64,000 nucleotides of DNA, taken from positions 57,449 to 121,448 of the forward strand of contig NZ_JNZZ01000020.1 of NCBI RefSeq assembly GCF_000717645.1, written 5' to 3'. Both the position numbers and the translations under genes were made by a program. Below the pieces are notes generated by a model, which was not told where the DNA came from, ran no database searches, and saw only the letters and a list, made by a program, of their open reading frames with translations. The DNA comes from Streptomyces californicus (lineage in GTDB: Bacteria > Actinomycetota > Actinomycetes > Streptomycetales > Streptomycetaceae). Below, piece by piece: positions 17,266 through 26,443 of this stretch (its first letter is position 1; each line of letters starts with the position of its first letter).

Positions 17266-18762
17266 TCAGAACTTCGGTTCTGGGGCCTGGGCCTGGATCA
17301 GTTCCGCCGCTTCCTCGTCCGTCTCCACCGACGGCGGGGAGCCGATCAGCGGCTGCTGGGCGGTCTCCTTCATGCAGGCCACCGCGATCACGCCGATCAG
17401 GGCCGCAGCCATCGCGTAGTACGCCGGCATCAGGTTGGAGCCGGTCCAGCTGATCAGGGCGGTGATCACCAGCGGGGTGGTGCCGCCGAAGATCGACGCG
17501 GAGAGGTTGTAGCCGACCGACAGGGAGCCGTAGCGGACGTTCGTCGGGAACAGGGCCGGGAGCGCCGCCGACATCGTGCCGAGCATGCAGACCAGGGAGA
17601 GCCCCAGCATCAGCATGCCGATGGTGATCGGGAAGATGCCGTCGATCCGGATGAGGAGGAACGCGGGGAGCGAGAGGAAGAGGAAGCCCAGCATGCCGGC
17701 CATCAGCAGCGGCTTGCGGCCGAATCGGTCGGAGAGCTTGCCGACCTGGGCGATGATCAGCATGAGGAACACCATCACCGCGAGCAGGATCAGCAGCCCG
17801 TGCGTCTCGCTGTAGCCGAGCTCGTCGGAGAGGTACGTCGGCATGTACGACAGCAGCATGTAGTCGGTGATGTTGTACGCGCCGACCAGGCAGATGCAGA
17901 GGATCAGCGTCGGCCAGTACTGCCGGAAGATCTTCGCCAGGTCGCCCTTGGCCGTGGCCTCGACGCTGTCCGCCGCCTCCGTCGCGTGGGCGATGCCGCC
18001 CTCCAGCTTCTGGAACGCCGGGGTCTCGTCCAGCTTCAGTCGCAGGTAGAGGCCGACCAAGCCCAGCGGGCCCGCGACGAGGAACGGAATCCTCCACCCC
18101 CAGGCTTCCATCTGGGCGTCGGTCAGCAGGGCGTACAGGGCCGTGACCAGGCCCGCCGCGCCGACGTAGCCGGCCAGGGTGCCGAACTCCAGGAAGCTGC
18201 CGAAGAACCCGCGCCGCTTGTCGGGGGCGTACTCGGCGATGAACGTCGAGGCGCCGCCGTACTCACCGCCCGTGGAGAAGCCCTGAAGCATCCGGAAGAA
18301 GATCAGCAGGACCGCGGCCCAGACGCCGATCGTGTCGTACGAGGGGATCAGGCCGATCGCGAACGTGCCGACGGCCATGAGGATCATCGTGAGCGCGAGG
18401 ACCTTCTTGCGGCCGAGCTTGTCGCCCATCGGTCCGAAGAACATGCCGCCCAGCGGGCGCACGAGGAAGGCCACGGCGAAGGTGGCGAACGAGGAGAGGA
18501 GCTGGGTGGTGTCGTTCCCGGAGGGGAAGAACACGTGCCCGAGGGTGACGGCCAGGTAGGAGTAGATGCCGAAGTCGAACCACTCCATGGCGTTGCCGAG
18601 CGAGGCCGCCTTCACGGCCCGCTTGACCGCGGCGTCGTCGGTGACCGTGATGTCCGTCCGGCGCAGCGGAGGGTTCCGCCGCTTGCGGATGGCCCGGAAA
18701 AGGGTGGGGTGGCGCTTGACCGCATCGGGGTCGGCCGCCTGGTGCGGGTCGGAGGCCGCCAT
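17266..18762 (-). CDS. MHS-family MFS transporter (ProP-like)
   Basis: A 498-residue twelve-helix transporter. Metabolite:H+ symporter family marks are NAMEWFDFGIYSYLAV in the first helix, GPMGDKLGRKKVLAL in the first cytoplasmic loop, RMLQGFSTGGEYGGAS, and GKLSDRFGRKPLLMAG in the second half. ProP/osmolyte, citrate or shikimate-like substrates are all possible. The ATG at 18762 has AGGAAAGGA upstream; the frame is open 32 codons further but without a site. It is a single-gene unit with its own terminator. Confidence 0.9.
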   Translation of the reverse strand: MAASDPHQAADPDAVKRHPTLFRAIRKRRNPPLRRTDITVTDDAAVKRAVKAASLGNAMEWFDFGIYSYLAVTLGHVFFPSGNDTTQLLSSFATFAVAFLVRPLGGMFFGPMGDKLGRKKVLALTMILMAVGTFAIGLIPSYDTIGVWAAVLLIFFRMLQGFSTGGEYGGASTFIAEYAPDKRRGFFGSFLEFGTLAGYVGAAGLVTALYALLTDAQMEAWGWRIPFLVAGPLGLVGLYLRLKLDETPAFQKLEGGIAHATEAADSVEATAKGDLAKIFRQYWPTLILCICLVGAYNITDYMLLSYMPTYLSDELGYSETHGLLILLAVMVFLMLIIAQVGKLSDRFGRKPLLMAGMLGFLFLSLPAFLLIRIDGIFPITIGMLMLGLSLVCMLGTMSAALPALFPTNVRYGSLSVGYNLSASIFGGTTPLVITALISWTGSNLMPAYYAMAAALIGVIAVACMKETAQQPLIGSPPSVETDEEAAELIQAQAPEPKF

Positions 18763-18943
18763 GGCCGGGTCCTTTCCTCGGAGTGTGTTCCAGGAAAGGC
18801 TTCTGCGCGGATGTGACGGTCGCAAACCGACTTTGTGGGCTGATGCGATCTCCGTCACACGATCTCGACAGGTTCTCCGGGCAGGAGAGCATGTCGAGAC
18901 CGTATGCGGAGCGGGTGATTCCCGGCGGGCGGTCAGGGAGCGG

Positions 18944-19411
18944 TCAGATGCCCAGGTCCCTGATGATCTTGGCCACGTGGCCGGTCGCCTTCACGTTGTA
19001 GAACGCGTGTTCGACCTTGCCCTCCTCGTCGACGACGACGGTGGAGCGGATCACGCCCGTCACCACTTTGCCGTAGAGCTTCTTCTCGCCGAAGGCCCCG
19101 TACGCCTCCAAAGTTTCCTTGGCCGGGTCGCCCACCAGGGTGACCTTGAGGTTCTCCGTGTCGCGGAACTTCGCGAGCTTCTCCGGCTTGTCGGGGGAGA
19201 CGCCGATGACGTCGTAGCCGGCCTGGGCCAGGAGGTCGAGGTTGTCGGTGAAGTCGCAGGCCTGCTTGGTGCATCCGGGGGTGAGCGCGGCCGGGTAGAA
19301 GTACACGATGACCTTGCGGCCCTTGTGGTCGGCGAGCGACACCTCGTTGCCGTCGGCGTCGGGAAGGGTGAAGGCGGGAGCGGGGTCGCCGGGCTTCAGT
19401 CGCTCGCTCAT
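18944..19411 (-). CDS. bcp: Thioredoxin-dependent peroxiredoxin (Bcp/PrxQ)
   Basis: A 155-residue thiol peroxidase reducing hydrogen peroxide and organic hydroperoxides. The peroxidatic Cys47 lies in LTPGCTKQACDF, and Cys52 five residues later is the resolving Cys of the atypical 2-Cys Bcp type. GDPAPAFTLPDADGNEVSLA opens the thioredoxin fold. It starts ATG after a GGAGAACC site. It diverges from the DUF3618 gene. Confidence 0.93.
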   Translation of the reverse strand: MSERLKPGDPAPAFTLPDADGNEVSLADHKGRKVIVYFYPAALTPGCTKQACDFTDNLDLLAQAGYDVIGVSPDKPEKLAKFRDTENLKVTLVGDPAKETLEAYGAFGEKKLYGKVVTGVIRSTVVVDEEGKVEHAFYNVKATGHVAKIIRDLGI

Positions 19412-19554
19412 CTGGTTCTCCTCGGGTGGTGCGCGGGTCGGACGGGACCGAGGGTAATAGGGGTGCCGCCGGGTGTGCGGACGTTCGAGCTGACAGACTG
19501 TCGACGAAGGATCCAGACGAAGGTTTACCGGACGACGACCACGGAGGCGGCGCA

Positions 19555-19872
19555 GTGTCGGATGCCAGGACCCCTGCGCAGATCGAGGCGGACATCATCA
19601 GCAGGCGCAAGCAGCTCGCGGTGGTGCTCGACGAGATCGGGGTGCGCGTACACCCGAAGACGATCATCGGAGATGCGAAGGCGAAGGCGGCCCAGTCCGT
19701 GGACCGGACGGCCGGCCGCGCGTTCGTCGCGGTGAACCGCTCGGTGTCGGAGGTGAAGGCGCAGTTCGTCGCGGAGGACGGCTCGCCGCGACTGGAGCGC
19801 GTGATTCCCGCGGCGCTGCTGGTGGTCGGCGTGGTGGGCCTGATCGCCGTGTCGAAGCGCCGGGGCAGGTAG
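19555..19872 (+). CDS. DUF3618 domain protein, membrane-tail
   Basis: A 105-residue protein that starts GTG at 19555 after GGAGGCGG. The N-terminal half (RTPAQIEADIISRRKQLAVV) matches DUF3618, a small helical domain common in Actinobacteria. The C-terminal AALLVVGVVGLIAVSKRRGR is a single transmembrane anchor with a basic end, so the helical part faces the cytoplasm. Function is unknown. Confidence 0.85.
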   Translation: MSDARTPAQIEADIISRRKQLAVVLDEIGVRVHPKTIIGDAKAKAAQSVDRTAGRAFVAVNRSVSEVKAQFVAEDGSPRLERVIPAALLVVGVVGLIAVSKRRGR

Positions 19873-20009
19873 CGGCACCCGGCCGGCCGGTGGCGCGAAG
19901 GCGTCGCGGTGTACGGGGCGGGGCCGGGCGTACCGCCCCGTCGGGGCCGTGCGCCTTCCGGGTGCCCCCGGAAGCGTGCGGTCCGGGGCCCGGCAGGTAG
20001 GTTGCGGGC

Positions 20010-20363
20010 GTGAGCGAGAACACCCACGACACCACGCACGACGACAAGCTGCCGATCCGGATGCTGCACGACCGGGTCCTGGTGCGGAACGACACGGCCG
20101 AGGGCGAGCGGCGCTCCGGCGGCGGCATCCTGATCCCGGCGACGGCCGCGGTGGGCCGGCGGCTGGCCTGGGCCGTCGTCGTCGCGGTCGGGCAGAACGT
20201 GCGGACGGTCGAGCCCGGTGACCGGGTGCTGTACGACCCCGAGGACCGCGCCGAGGTCGAGGTGCGGGGCGTGGCGTACGTCCTGATGCGGGAGCGCGAT
20301 CTGCACGCGGTGGCCGCCGACCGGTTCGAGGGGTCGGTGGACTCGACGGGGCTGTATCTGTAG
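20010..20363 (+). CDS. GroES-like co-chaperonin family protein (stand-alone)
   Basis: A 117-residue Cpn10-fold protein: LPIRMLHDRVLVRNDTAEGE, SGGGILIPATA in place of the GroES mobile loop region, and GDRVLYDPEDRAEVEVRGVA near the end. It is longer than GroES (about 97-102) at both ends, and no GroEL gene is near. Such lone homologues are widespread in Streptomyces beside the true groES. GTG start with GGCAGG upstream. It may serve a chaperonin elsewhere or have another role. Confidence 0.83.
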   Translation: MSENTHDTTHDDKLPIRMLHDRVLVRNDTAEGERRSGGGILIPATAAVGRRLAWAVVVAVGQNVRTVEPGDRVLYDPEDRAEVEVRGVAYVLMRERDLHAVAADRFEGSVDSTGLYL

Positions 20364-20400
20364 CGACAACGGGGCTGTATCTGTGGCGCGACATCTGTAG
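20350..20400 (+). repeat. Short duplication of the groES-like 3' end
   Basis: ACGGGGCTGTATCTGTAGCG at the gene end is copied at about 20369-20390 with one change (TAG to TGG), and ATCTGTAGCGCGAC appears again next to it. The duplication adds no coding length because the first TAG stops translation. Confidence 0.7.
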
Positions 20401-20480
20401 CGCGACGCGATCCGCGGCTCGACGGGCCGGTGCCCGTCGTCGGCCGCCGGTGGCCGTGCCGGTCGGCCGGTGTGGTCGTG

Positions 20481-20508
20481 GGGCCTGGTGACGGTGGTCA
20501 CCAGGCCC
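20481..20508 (+). terminator. Terminator hairpin before the gdx riboswitch
   Basis: GGGCCTGGTGAC pairs with GTCACCAGGCCC around a GGTG loop, followed by TTTCCCTGTTTTT, an unusually clear U-tract for this genome. It ends the groES-like transcript. Confidence 0.8.
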
Positions 20509-20535
20509 TTTCCCTGTTTTTGCTACGGTGGTGGC

Positions 20536-20577
20536 ACCCGACGAGACGCGCCGTACCGGGCTGGCAAAGACGACGCA
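20536..20577 (+). promoter_or_regulatory. Guanidine-III (ykkC-III) riboswitch
   Basis: ACCCGACGAGACGCGCCGTA, then CCGGGCTGGCAAAGACGACG and C, follow the guanidine-III consensus (CCGGACGAG, GCGCCGTACC, CAAGACGGCGC blocks). The aptamer ends about 40 bp before the Gdx start, with the GGAGG ribosome-binding site in between. Guanidine binding should turn on exporter translation. Confidence 0.87.
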
Positions 20578-20618
20578 CCCCGTTTCTGTTCGCGTGGTTC
20601 TCGTCGGAGGTGCCTGTC

Positions 20619-20939
20619 ATGGCCTGGGTTCTGTTGATCGTCGCCGGTCTGCTCGAAGTGGGCTGGTCGATCGGGATGAAGTACACCGAGGGGTTCACCC
20701 GGCTGTGGCCGAGCGTGTTCACCGGTCTCGGGATCGTGGCGAGCATGGTCCTGCTGTCGCATGCCGCGAAGACGCTGCCGATCGGTACGGCGTACGGGGT
20801 GTGGGTCGGCATCGGCGCTGCCGGTGCGGCGATCCTCGGCATGGTGGTGCTGAACGAGCCGGTGACCGCCGCCCGGATCTTCTTCGTCTGTCTGCTGCTG
20901 GTGTCCGTGGTCGGCCTGAAGGCGACGTCCGGGCACTGA
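20619..20939 (+). CDS. gdx: Guanidinium exporter Gdx (SMR family, formerly SugE)
   Basis: A 106-residue four-helix small multidrug resistance protein. It has the Gdx rather than EmrE signature: catalytic Glu in AGLLEVGWSIGMK, YTEGFTRLWPS, SHAAKTLPIGTAYGVWVGIG and closing GLKATSGH. Gdx exchanges guanidinium for two protons and works as a dual-topology dimer. The guanidine-III riboswitch upstream confirms the substrate. Start ATG with GGAGG 8 bp away. Confidence 0.94.
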   Translation: MAWVLLIVAGLLEVGWSIGMKYTEGFTRLWPSVFTGLGIVASMVLLSHAAKTLPIGTAYGVWVGIGAAGAAILGMVVLNEPVTAARIFFVCLLLVSVVGLKATSGH

Positions 20940-20967
20940 CAGCGCGTCGTCGCCGGTGGCGGGCGGG

Positions 20968-23301
20968 TCAGCGGGGCGCCCGGGTGCCCCGCGCGCCCTC
21001 GCCCGCCGGGCCGCCGTCCGTGCCGCCGCTGTCGGCGTCCGTACCGCCGTCGTTCCCCTCGGTGCCGCCGCCGTCCGTGCCGCCGGTCTCTCCGCCGCCG
21101 TCCTCACCCCCGTCCCCGCCTCGGTCCGTGCCGCCGGAGTCGTTGCCTCCGGTCTCGGTGCCGGGGGTGGGCGGGGTGCCGGTGCCGGAATCCGTGGGGG
21201 CGGACGGGTCGGGGGTGCCGTCGTCGTCCTCGTCGAGCGGGGCCTCGTCCTCGTCGGAGCCGGGGGCCGGGCGCAGGTCGAACTCCTTGGCCGGGGAGGA
21301 GCGGAGGGCCGCCTCGGTGTAGGCGGCCCAGGTCTCGGCCGGTGCGCCGCCGCCGTTGATCCGGGCCTGGCCGAGGGCTCCGTACAGCGGGGCCTGGGCG
21401 CCGGTGTCCGGGTTCTGGCCCATCACGGCGACGACGGTCGCGAGGTCCGGGGTGTAACCGGCGAACCAGGCGGCCCGGTCCTCCTCCGCCGTGCCGGTCT
21501 TGCCGGCGGCGGGGCGGCCCACCGCCTGGGCGGCCGTGCCGGTGCCGCCCTCGACGACGCCGCGCAGGACGGCGGTGGTGGTGTCGGCGGCCTCGCGGGT
21601 GACGGCCTGGGTGGTCGTGCGGGTGGGCAGGTCGACCTCCGTGCCGTCCTTGGTGATCTTGTCGACGAGGACGTGGCGGCCGTGCCGTCCGTGGTCGGCG
21701 AGGGTGGCGTACGCCTCGGCCATGTCGAGGACGCTGGCGTTGGCGGTGCCGAGGGCGATGGAGGGGGAGGCGGTGAGGTCGGGGGTGTCGGCGGGGATGC
21801 CGAGGGCGACGGCGGTGGCGCGGACCTTCGCGGGGCCGACGTCCTGGGCCATCTGGGCGTACACGGCGTTGACGGACTTGTCGGTGGCGGCGCGCACGGT
21901 GATGTCGCCGTAGTCGGCGTCGTCCTCGTTGGCGGGGGCGTAGTCGGTGGGCCCCTGGGGGCCGGTGACGGGGCGTTTGTTGGTGCCGTCGTAGACGGTG
22001 TTGGGGGTGATGGGCCGGCCGTCCTGGGTGGCGGAGTGGTTGACGACGGCGGAGGTGAGGACGAACGGCTTGAAGACGGAGCCGACCTGGTAGTCGCGGC
22101 GGGTGGCGTTGCTGACGTACTGGCGGGTGTAGTCGATGCCGCCGTACAGGGCGACGACCTCGCCGGTGTCGGGGGCGATCGAGGCGCCGCCGACGCGGAC
22201 GTTGCGGTCGGCCTTGCGGTCGGGGCTGGTCCGCGTGGTCACGTGGGTGTCGACGGCTTCGACGAAGGCGTCCTGCTTGGCCTTGTCGAGGGTGGTGGTG
22301 ATGCGGTAGCCGCCGGTGGCGAGGGTCTTGCCGTCGAGGATGCCGCGCTGGTCCAGGTAGTCCTCGACGGCCTGCACGATGTAGCCGCGCTGGCCGGAGA
22401 GCCCGGTGGAGGGCCTGGCCTTGCCGGGGGTGGGGAAGCGGCTCTCCGCCCGTTCGGCGGGGGTGAGCCAGTCCTCCTTGACCATGCCGTCCAGGACGTA
22501 GTTCCAGCGGTGCCGGGCGGCGGGCCGGTTGTCGGGGTGGGCGACGACGTCGTAGGCGCTGGGGGCGTTGAGCAGGGAGGCGAGGTAGGCGCCTTCGGAG
22601 GTGGTGAGGTCCTCGACGTTCTTGCCGTAGTACGCCTGGGCGGCGGCCTGGATGCCGTACGCGTTGCGTCCGAAGTAGCTGGTGTTGAGGTAGCCCTCGA
22701 AGATCTGGTCCTTGGTGACCTCGCGGTTGAGCTTGACCGCGATGATGAACTCCTTGGCCTTGCGCAGGAGGGTGCGTTCCTGGCCGAGGTAGTAGTTCTT
22801 CACGTACTGCTGGGTGATGGTGGAGCCGCCCTGTTTGCCCTTGCCGGTCGCGGTGTTCCAGCCGGCGCGGGCCATCGCCTTCACGTCCACGGCCCGTTCG
22901 GAGTAGAAGTCGCGGTCCTCGGCGGCGAGCACGGCGTGCTGCACGGTCGGGGGGACCTGGGAGAGCTTGACCTTCTCCCGGTTGACGTCGCCGTCGCGGG
23001 CGATGACGCTGCCGTCGTTGTAGAGGTAGACGTTCGACTGGGCGGTGGCGGCGGCGTTGGCGGCGGGGATGTCGACGAGCTGGTAGGCGGTGAAGATCGC
23101 GGCGCCCAGGAGGAGGGCCAGGCCCAGGAAGGTGCCGAGGGCCGTCCGCCAGGTCGGGATCGCGCGCCGCCAGCCGGTGCGGCGGGGGCGTTTCTTCTTG
23201 CCGCCGCCCTTCTTCCCGGATGCCGGTGCGGAACCGTCCGGCTCTGCGGCTGCCGCGCCCGAGGGGTCGCGGGGGGCCCATTGCTGTGGCGCGTCGCTCA
23301 T
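20968..23301 (-). CDS. Class A penicillin-binding protein (transglycosylase/transpeptidase)
   Basis: A 777-residue bifunctional cell-wall synthase. A cytoplasmic Lys/Arg-rich tail and one transmembrane helix (about residues 53-73) precede a GT51 domain (AAEDRDFYSE with catalytic Glu, GGSTITQQYVKN, NTSYFGRNAYG), then a penicillin-binding transpeptidase with SVFK, SVN and KTGT motifs. A Gly/Thr/Asp-rich tail of about 100 residues ends the protein outside the membrane. The ATG at 23301 is followed by a normal cytoplasmic start. The tail is repeat-like (GGTDGGGTEG, GGTDADSGGTDGG) and of unknown role. Confidence 0.94.
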   Translation of the reverse strand: MSDAPQQWAPRDPSGAAAAEPDGSAPASGKKGGGKKKRPRRTGWRRAIPTWRTALGTFLGLALLLGAAIFTAYQLVDIPAANAAATAQSNVYLYNDGSVIARDGDVNREKVKLSQVPPTVQHAVLAAEDRDFYSERAVDVKAMARAGWNTATGKGKQGGSTITQQYVKNYYLGQERTLLRKAKEFIIAVKLNREVTKDQIFEGYLNTSYFGRNAYGIQAAAQAYYGKNVEDLTTSEGAYLASLLNAPSAYDVVAHPDNRPAARHRWNYVLDGMVKEDWLTPAERAESRFPTPGKARPSTGLSGQRGYIVQAVEDYLDQRGILDGKTLATGGYRITTTLDKAKQDAFVEAVDTHVTTRTSPDRKADRNVRVGGASIAPDTGEVVALYGGIDYTRQYVSNATRRDYQVGSVFKPFVLTSAVVNHSATQDGRPITPNTVYDGTNKRPVTGPQGPTDYAPANEDDADYGDITVRAATDKSVNAVYAQMAQDVGPAKVRATAVALGIPADTPDLTASPSIALGTANASVLDMAEAYATLADHGRHGRHVLVDKITKDGTEVDLPTRTTTQAVTREAADTTTAVLRGVVEGGTGTAAQAVGRPAAGKTGTAEEDRAAWFAGYTPDLATVVAVMGQNPDTGAQAPLYGALGQARINGGGAPAETWAAYTEAALRSSPAKEFDLRPAPGSDEDEAPLDEDDDGTPDPSAPTDSGTGTPPTPGTETGGNDSGGTDRGGDGGEDGGGETGGTDGGGTEGNDGGTDADSGGTDGGPAGEGARGTRAPR

Positions 23302-23519
23302 GTGGGTGGGACTCCTCGGGCGGGGTCAGTGCCCCCATACTGCCCGTTTGGTCATGGAATCTACGGATATGGCGTCGCGTTCCCTCCTCCGGTCGTCGCC
23401 GTGCCCCGGGCCGTGGCGGCGGGGCGTCCGGATATTCGGTCGCGGCGGTCTCCGGGGCCGCACTAGGCTCACGTGCTTTGGTGTCGGGAGCCGGCGGCGG
23501 CGGGGGAGAGGGGACGGGT

Positions 23520-24320
23520 GTGCGGCTCTACGCGGTGGTCGCGGCGGGCGGATTCCGGCGCTACGCCACCTACCGGACGGCGACGGCCGCGGGGGTGTTC
23601 ACCAACACGGTCTTCGGTTTCATCGTGGCGTACACCTACACCGCCCTGTGGGACGCGCGTCCGCGGCTCGGCGGGTACGACGCGTCCGAGGCGCTGACCT
23701 ACGTCTGGCTCGGGCAGGCCCTCCTGATGGCCTGCGCCATGATGGGCGGCGGCTTCGAGGACGAACTGGTGGAGCGGATCCGCACGGGGGACGTCGCCGT
23801 CGATCTGTACCGGCCCGTCGACCTCCAGCTGTGGTGGCTGGCGGGCGACCTGGGCCGGGCGGCGTTCCATCTGCTGGGCCGGGGCGTCGTGCCGATGGTC
23901 CTCGGCGCGCTCGCCTTCGATCTGGCGCTGCCCGGTTCGCCGTGGACCTGGGCGGCGTTCCTCGGCTCGGTGTTCCTGGGCGTGGTGGTCAGCTTCGCGG
24001 TGCGCTATCTGGTGGCGCTGTCGGCGTTCTGGCTGATGGACGGGGTGGGCGCGATGCGGATCGTGTCGCTGGCCGGGCTGTTCTTCTCCGGGATGCTGCT
24101 GCCGCTGAACCTCTTCCCCGGGCTGCTGGGCGAGGTGGCGCGGGCGCTGCCGTGGTCGTCGCTGCTCCAGGTCCCGGCCGATGTGTTCCTCGGCAAGCAC
24201 ACGGGGTGGGGGCTGGTGGAGGCGTACGCGTTCCAGGGCGGCTGGGCGGTGGTGCTGCTGGTGGCGGGCCGGCTGGTGCAGACGGCGGCGACCAGGAGGG
24301 TGGTGGTGCAGGGTGGTTGA
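23520..24320 (+). CDS. ABC-2 type exporter permease 1
   Basis: A 266-residue membrane protein with six hydrophobic segments and the ABC-2 family (DUF990/PF06182 type) pattern: RYATYRTATAAGVFTNTVFG start, DVAVDLYRPVDLQLWWLA in the middle, FFSGMLLPLNLFPG after helix 5. GTG at 23520 has GGGGGAGAGGGG upstream. It forms a heteromeric exporter with the next two genes. The substrate is unknown. Confidence 0.87.
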   Translation: MRLYAVVAAGGFRRYATYRTATAAGVFTNTVFGFIVAYTYTALWDARPRLGGYDASEALTYVWLGQALLMACAMMGGGFEDELVERIRTGDVAVDLYRPVDLQLWWLAGDLGRAAFHLLGRGVVPMVLGALAFDLALPGSPWTWAAFLGSVFLGVVVSFAVRYLVALSAFWLMDGVGAMRIVSLAGLFFSGMLLPLNLFPGLLGEVARALPWSSLLQVPADVFLGKHTGWGLVEAYAFQGGWAVVLLVAGRLVQTAATRRVVVQGG

Positions 24321-25251
24321 GGACGTGGCACGGGCGGACGGGCCGGGTACGGGGACGGCCGCGGTGGACGGGGGCGGTGGCCGGGCTTCCGGGGAGGCCG
24401 TGGTCGCGGCCGAGGTGTTCCCCTTCCCGTTCCCGGAGCGGCGCCGGCTGCTGGAGGGCGTACGGGCGTACGGGCTGATCATGGCCATGTGGGTGCGCTC
24501 GACGATGGCCTACCGGGCCTCGTTCGCCATGACGGTGTTCGGGGACTTCGCGGTGACGGCCTTCGACTTCGTGACGATCCTGCTGATGTTCTCGCACGTG
24601 GACGCGCTGGGCGGCTACAGCCTGCCGGAGATCGCCCTGCTGTACGGGCTGTCGGCCACCGCGTTCGGCCTGTGCGATCTGCTGCTGGGGTCGATGGACC
24701 GGGTGGGCCGCCGGGTGCGGGACGGCACGATGGACACCCTGCTGGTGCGGCCGGTCCCGGTGCTGGCGCAGGTCGCGGCGGACCGGTTCGCGCTGCGCCG
24801 GGTCGGGCGGATCACCCAGGGGCTGCTGGTGCTCGGGTACGCGCTCGTCACGCTGGACATCGCGTGGACGCCGCTGAAGGTGCTGATGCTGCCGACGATG
24901 GTGGTGAGCGGGGCGGCGATCTTCGGGGCGGTCTTCGTGGCGGGGGCGGCCTTCCAGTTCGTCGCCCAGGACGCCTCGGAGGTGCAGAACTCCTTCACGT
25001 ACGGCGGGACGACGCTGCTCCAGTACCCGCCCACGATCTTCGCGAAGGACCTCGTGCGCGGGGTGACGTTCGTGGTGCCGCTGGCCTTCGTCAGCTGGCT
25101 GCCCGCGCTGTACGTGCTGGGCCGGGAGTACCCGGTCGGCCTGCCGCAGTGGGTGGCGTTCCTGCCGCCCCTGGTGGCGGCCGGCTGCTGGGGGCTGGCG
25201 GGCCTCGCGTGGCGGACGGGACTGCGGTCGTACCGGAGCACGGGCAGCTGA
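24313..25251 (+). CDS. ABC-2 type exporter permease 2
   Basis: A 312-residue second permease of the same family: about 55 polar residues, then RAYGLIMAMWVRSTMAYRAS, DTLLVRPVPVLAQVAADRF, and YPPTIFAKDLVRGVTFVVPL before the last helix. GTG 24313 overlaps the end of permease 1 by 8 bp; GTG 24325 is also possible. Coupled translation with permease 1 fits a 1:1 heterodimer. Confidence 0.85.
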   Translation: MVEDVARADGPGTGTAAVDGGGGRASGEAVVAAEVFPFPFPERRRLLEGVRAYGLIMAMWVRSTMAYRASFAMTVFGDFAVTAFDFVTILLMFSHVDALGGYSLPEIALLYGLSATAFGLCDLLLGSMDRVGRRVRDGTMDTLLVRPVPVLAQVAADRFALRRVGRITQGLLVLGYALVTLDIAWTPLKVLMLPTMVVSGAAIFGAVFVAGAAFQFVAQDASEVQNSFTYGGTTLLQYPPTIFAKDLVRGVTFVVPLAFVSWLPALYVLGREYPVGLPQWVAFLPPLVAAGCWGLAGLAWRTGLRSYRSTGS

Positions 25252-25261
25252 GGGGGCGGGT

Positions 25262-26443
25262 GTGAGCGAGAGGGAGACGGACGTGGCGGATACGGCGGGT
25301 GAGGCGGGCGGGATGGGGGAGGCGGGCGTGATGGGAGAGGCGGACACGGGGGGAGAGACGGGTGTGGCTGAGGTGGGCGCGGCGGGTGAGCCGGGCTCGG
25401 CGGACGTGGCGCGTGGGGTGACGCGGCGGGCGCAGGGGGGCCCGTTGGGGGCGGGTGTGGACGAGGGCGGCTTCATCACCCTCGACGGTGTGGAGAAGGT
25501 CTTCCAGGTCCGCCGCCGCACCGGGCTGCTGCGCTCCGAGCGCCGCGAGGTGCGGGCCGTGGACGGGATCAGCTTCCGCGTCGCGCGCGGTGAGGTGGTC
25601 GGCTACATCGGTCCGAACGGGGCCGGGAAGTCGACCACGATCAAGATGCTGACCGGCATCCTCACTCCGAGCGGCGGCCGGCTGCGCGTCGCCGGCATCG
25701 ACCCGTCCCGGGAGCGGACCCGGCTGGCGCACCGCATCGGCGTCGTCTTCGGCCAGCGCACGACGCTCTGGTGGGACCTCCCGCTGCGCGACTCGTACCG
25801 GCTGATGCACCGCATGTACCGCATCCCTGACCGGCGTTACCGGGAGAACCTGGACCGCTGCGTGGAACTCCTGGACCTGGGAGAGCTGTTGGAGGTCCCG
25901 GTACGGCAACTCTCGTTGGGGCAGCGGATGCGCGGCGACATCGCGGCCGCGTTGCTCCATGATCCGGAGGTGCTGTACCTGGACGAGCCGACGATCGGGC
26001 TGGACGTGGTCTCCAAGGTCAAGGTGCGGCAGTTCCTCAAGGACCTGAACGCCGAGCGCGGCACGACGGTCCTGCTGACGACCCACGACCTCACCGACAT
26101 CGAGCAGTTGTGCAGCCGGGTCATGGTGATCGACCACGGCCGCCTGATGTACGACGGTTCGCTGGCGGGCCTCCACGAGGTGGGGGAGAGCGAGCGCATG
26201 CTCGTGGTGGACCTGGAGCGTGAACTCCCGCCGATCCGCCTGGAGTCGGAGGGGGCGGACGGCCGGCCGCCCGTGCGGGTCGTCAAGGTGGAGGGGCCGC
26301 GCCAGTGGCTGGCTTTCCCCGCCGCGGCGTCGGCGGCTCCGCTGGTGGCGCGGATCGCCGCGGGGTATCCGCTGGTCGATCTGTCGGTGCGGGAGCCGGA
26401 CATCGAGGCCGTGATCGCGAGGATGTACGAGTCCGCGCCCTGA
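25262..26443 (+). CDS. ABC-2 type exporter ATPase
   Basis: A 393-residue ATPase with an odd N-terminal extension of about 70 residues rich in Gly, Glu and Val (GEAGGMGEAGVMGEADTGGE). The ATPase core follows: Walker A GPNGAGKSTT near residue 119, QRTTLWWDLPLRDSYRLMH, signature LSLGQRMRGD, Walker B VLYLDEPTIGLDV and TTHDLTDIEQL. The sequence is of the DrrA/NatA ABC-2 type. GTG start 10 bp after permease 2. The extension could be mis-assigned leader; a downstream GTG would remove it. Confidence 0.88.
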   Translation: MSERETDVADTAGEAGGMGEAGVMGEADTGGETGVAEVGAAGEPGSADVARGVTRRAQGGPLGAGVDEGGFITLDGVEKVFQVRRRTGLLRSERREVRAVDGISFRVARGEVVGYIGPNGAGKSTTIKMLTGILTPSGGRLRVAGIDPSRERTRLAHRIGVVFGQRTTLWWDLPLRDSYRLMHRMYRIPDRRYRENLDRCVELLDLGELLEVPVRQLSLGQRMRGDIAAALLHDPEVLYLDEPTIGLDVVSKVKVRQFLKDLNAERGTTVLLTTHDLTDIEQLCSRVMVIDHGRLMYDGSLAGLHEVGESERMLVVDLERELPPIRLESEGADGRPPVRVVKVEGPRQWLAFPAAASAAPLVARIAAGYPLVDLSVREPDIEAVIARMYESAP

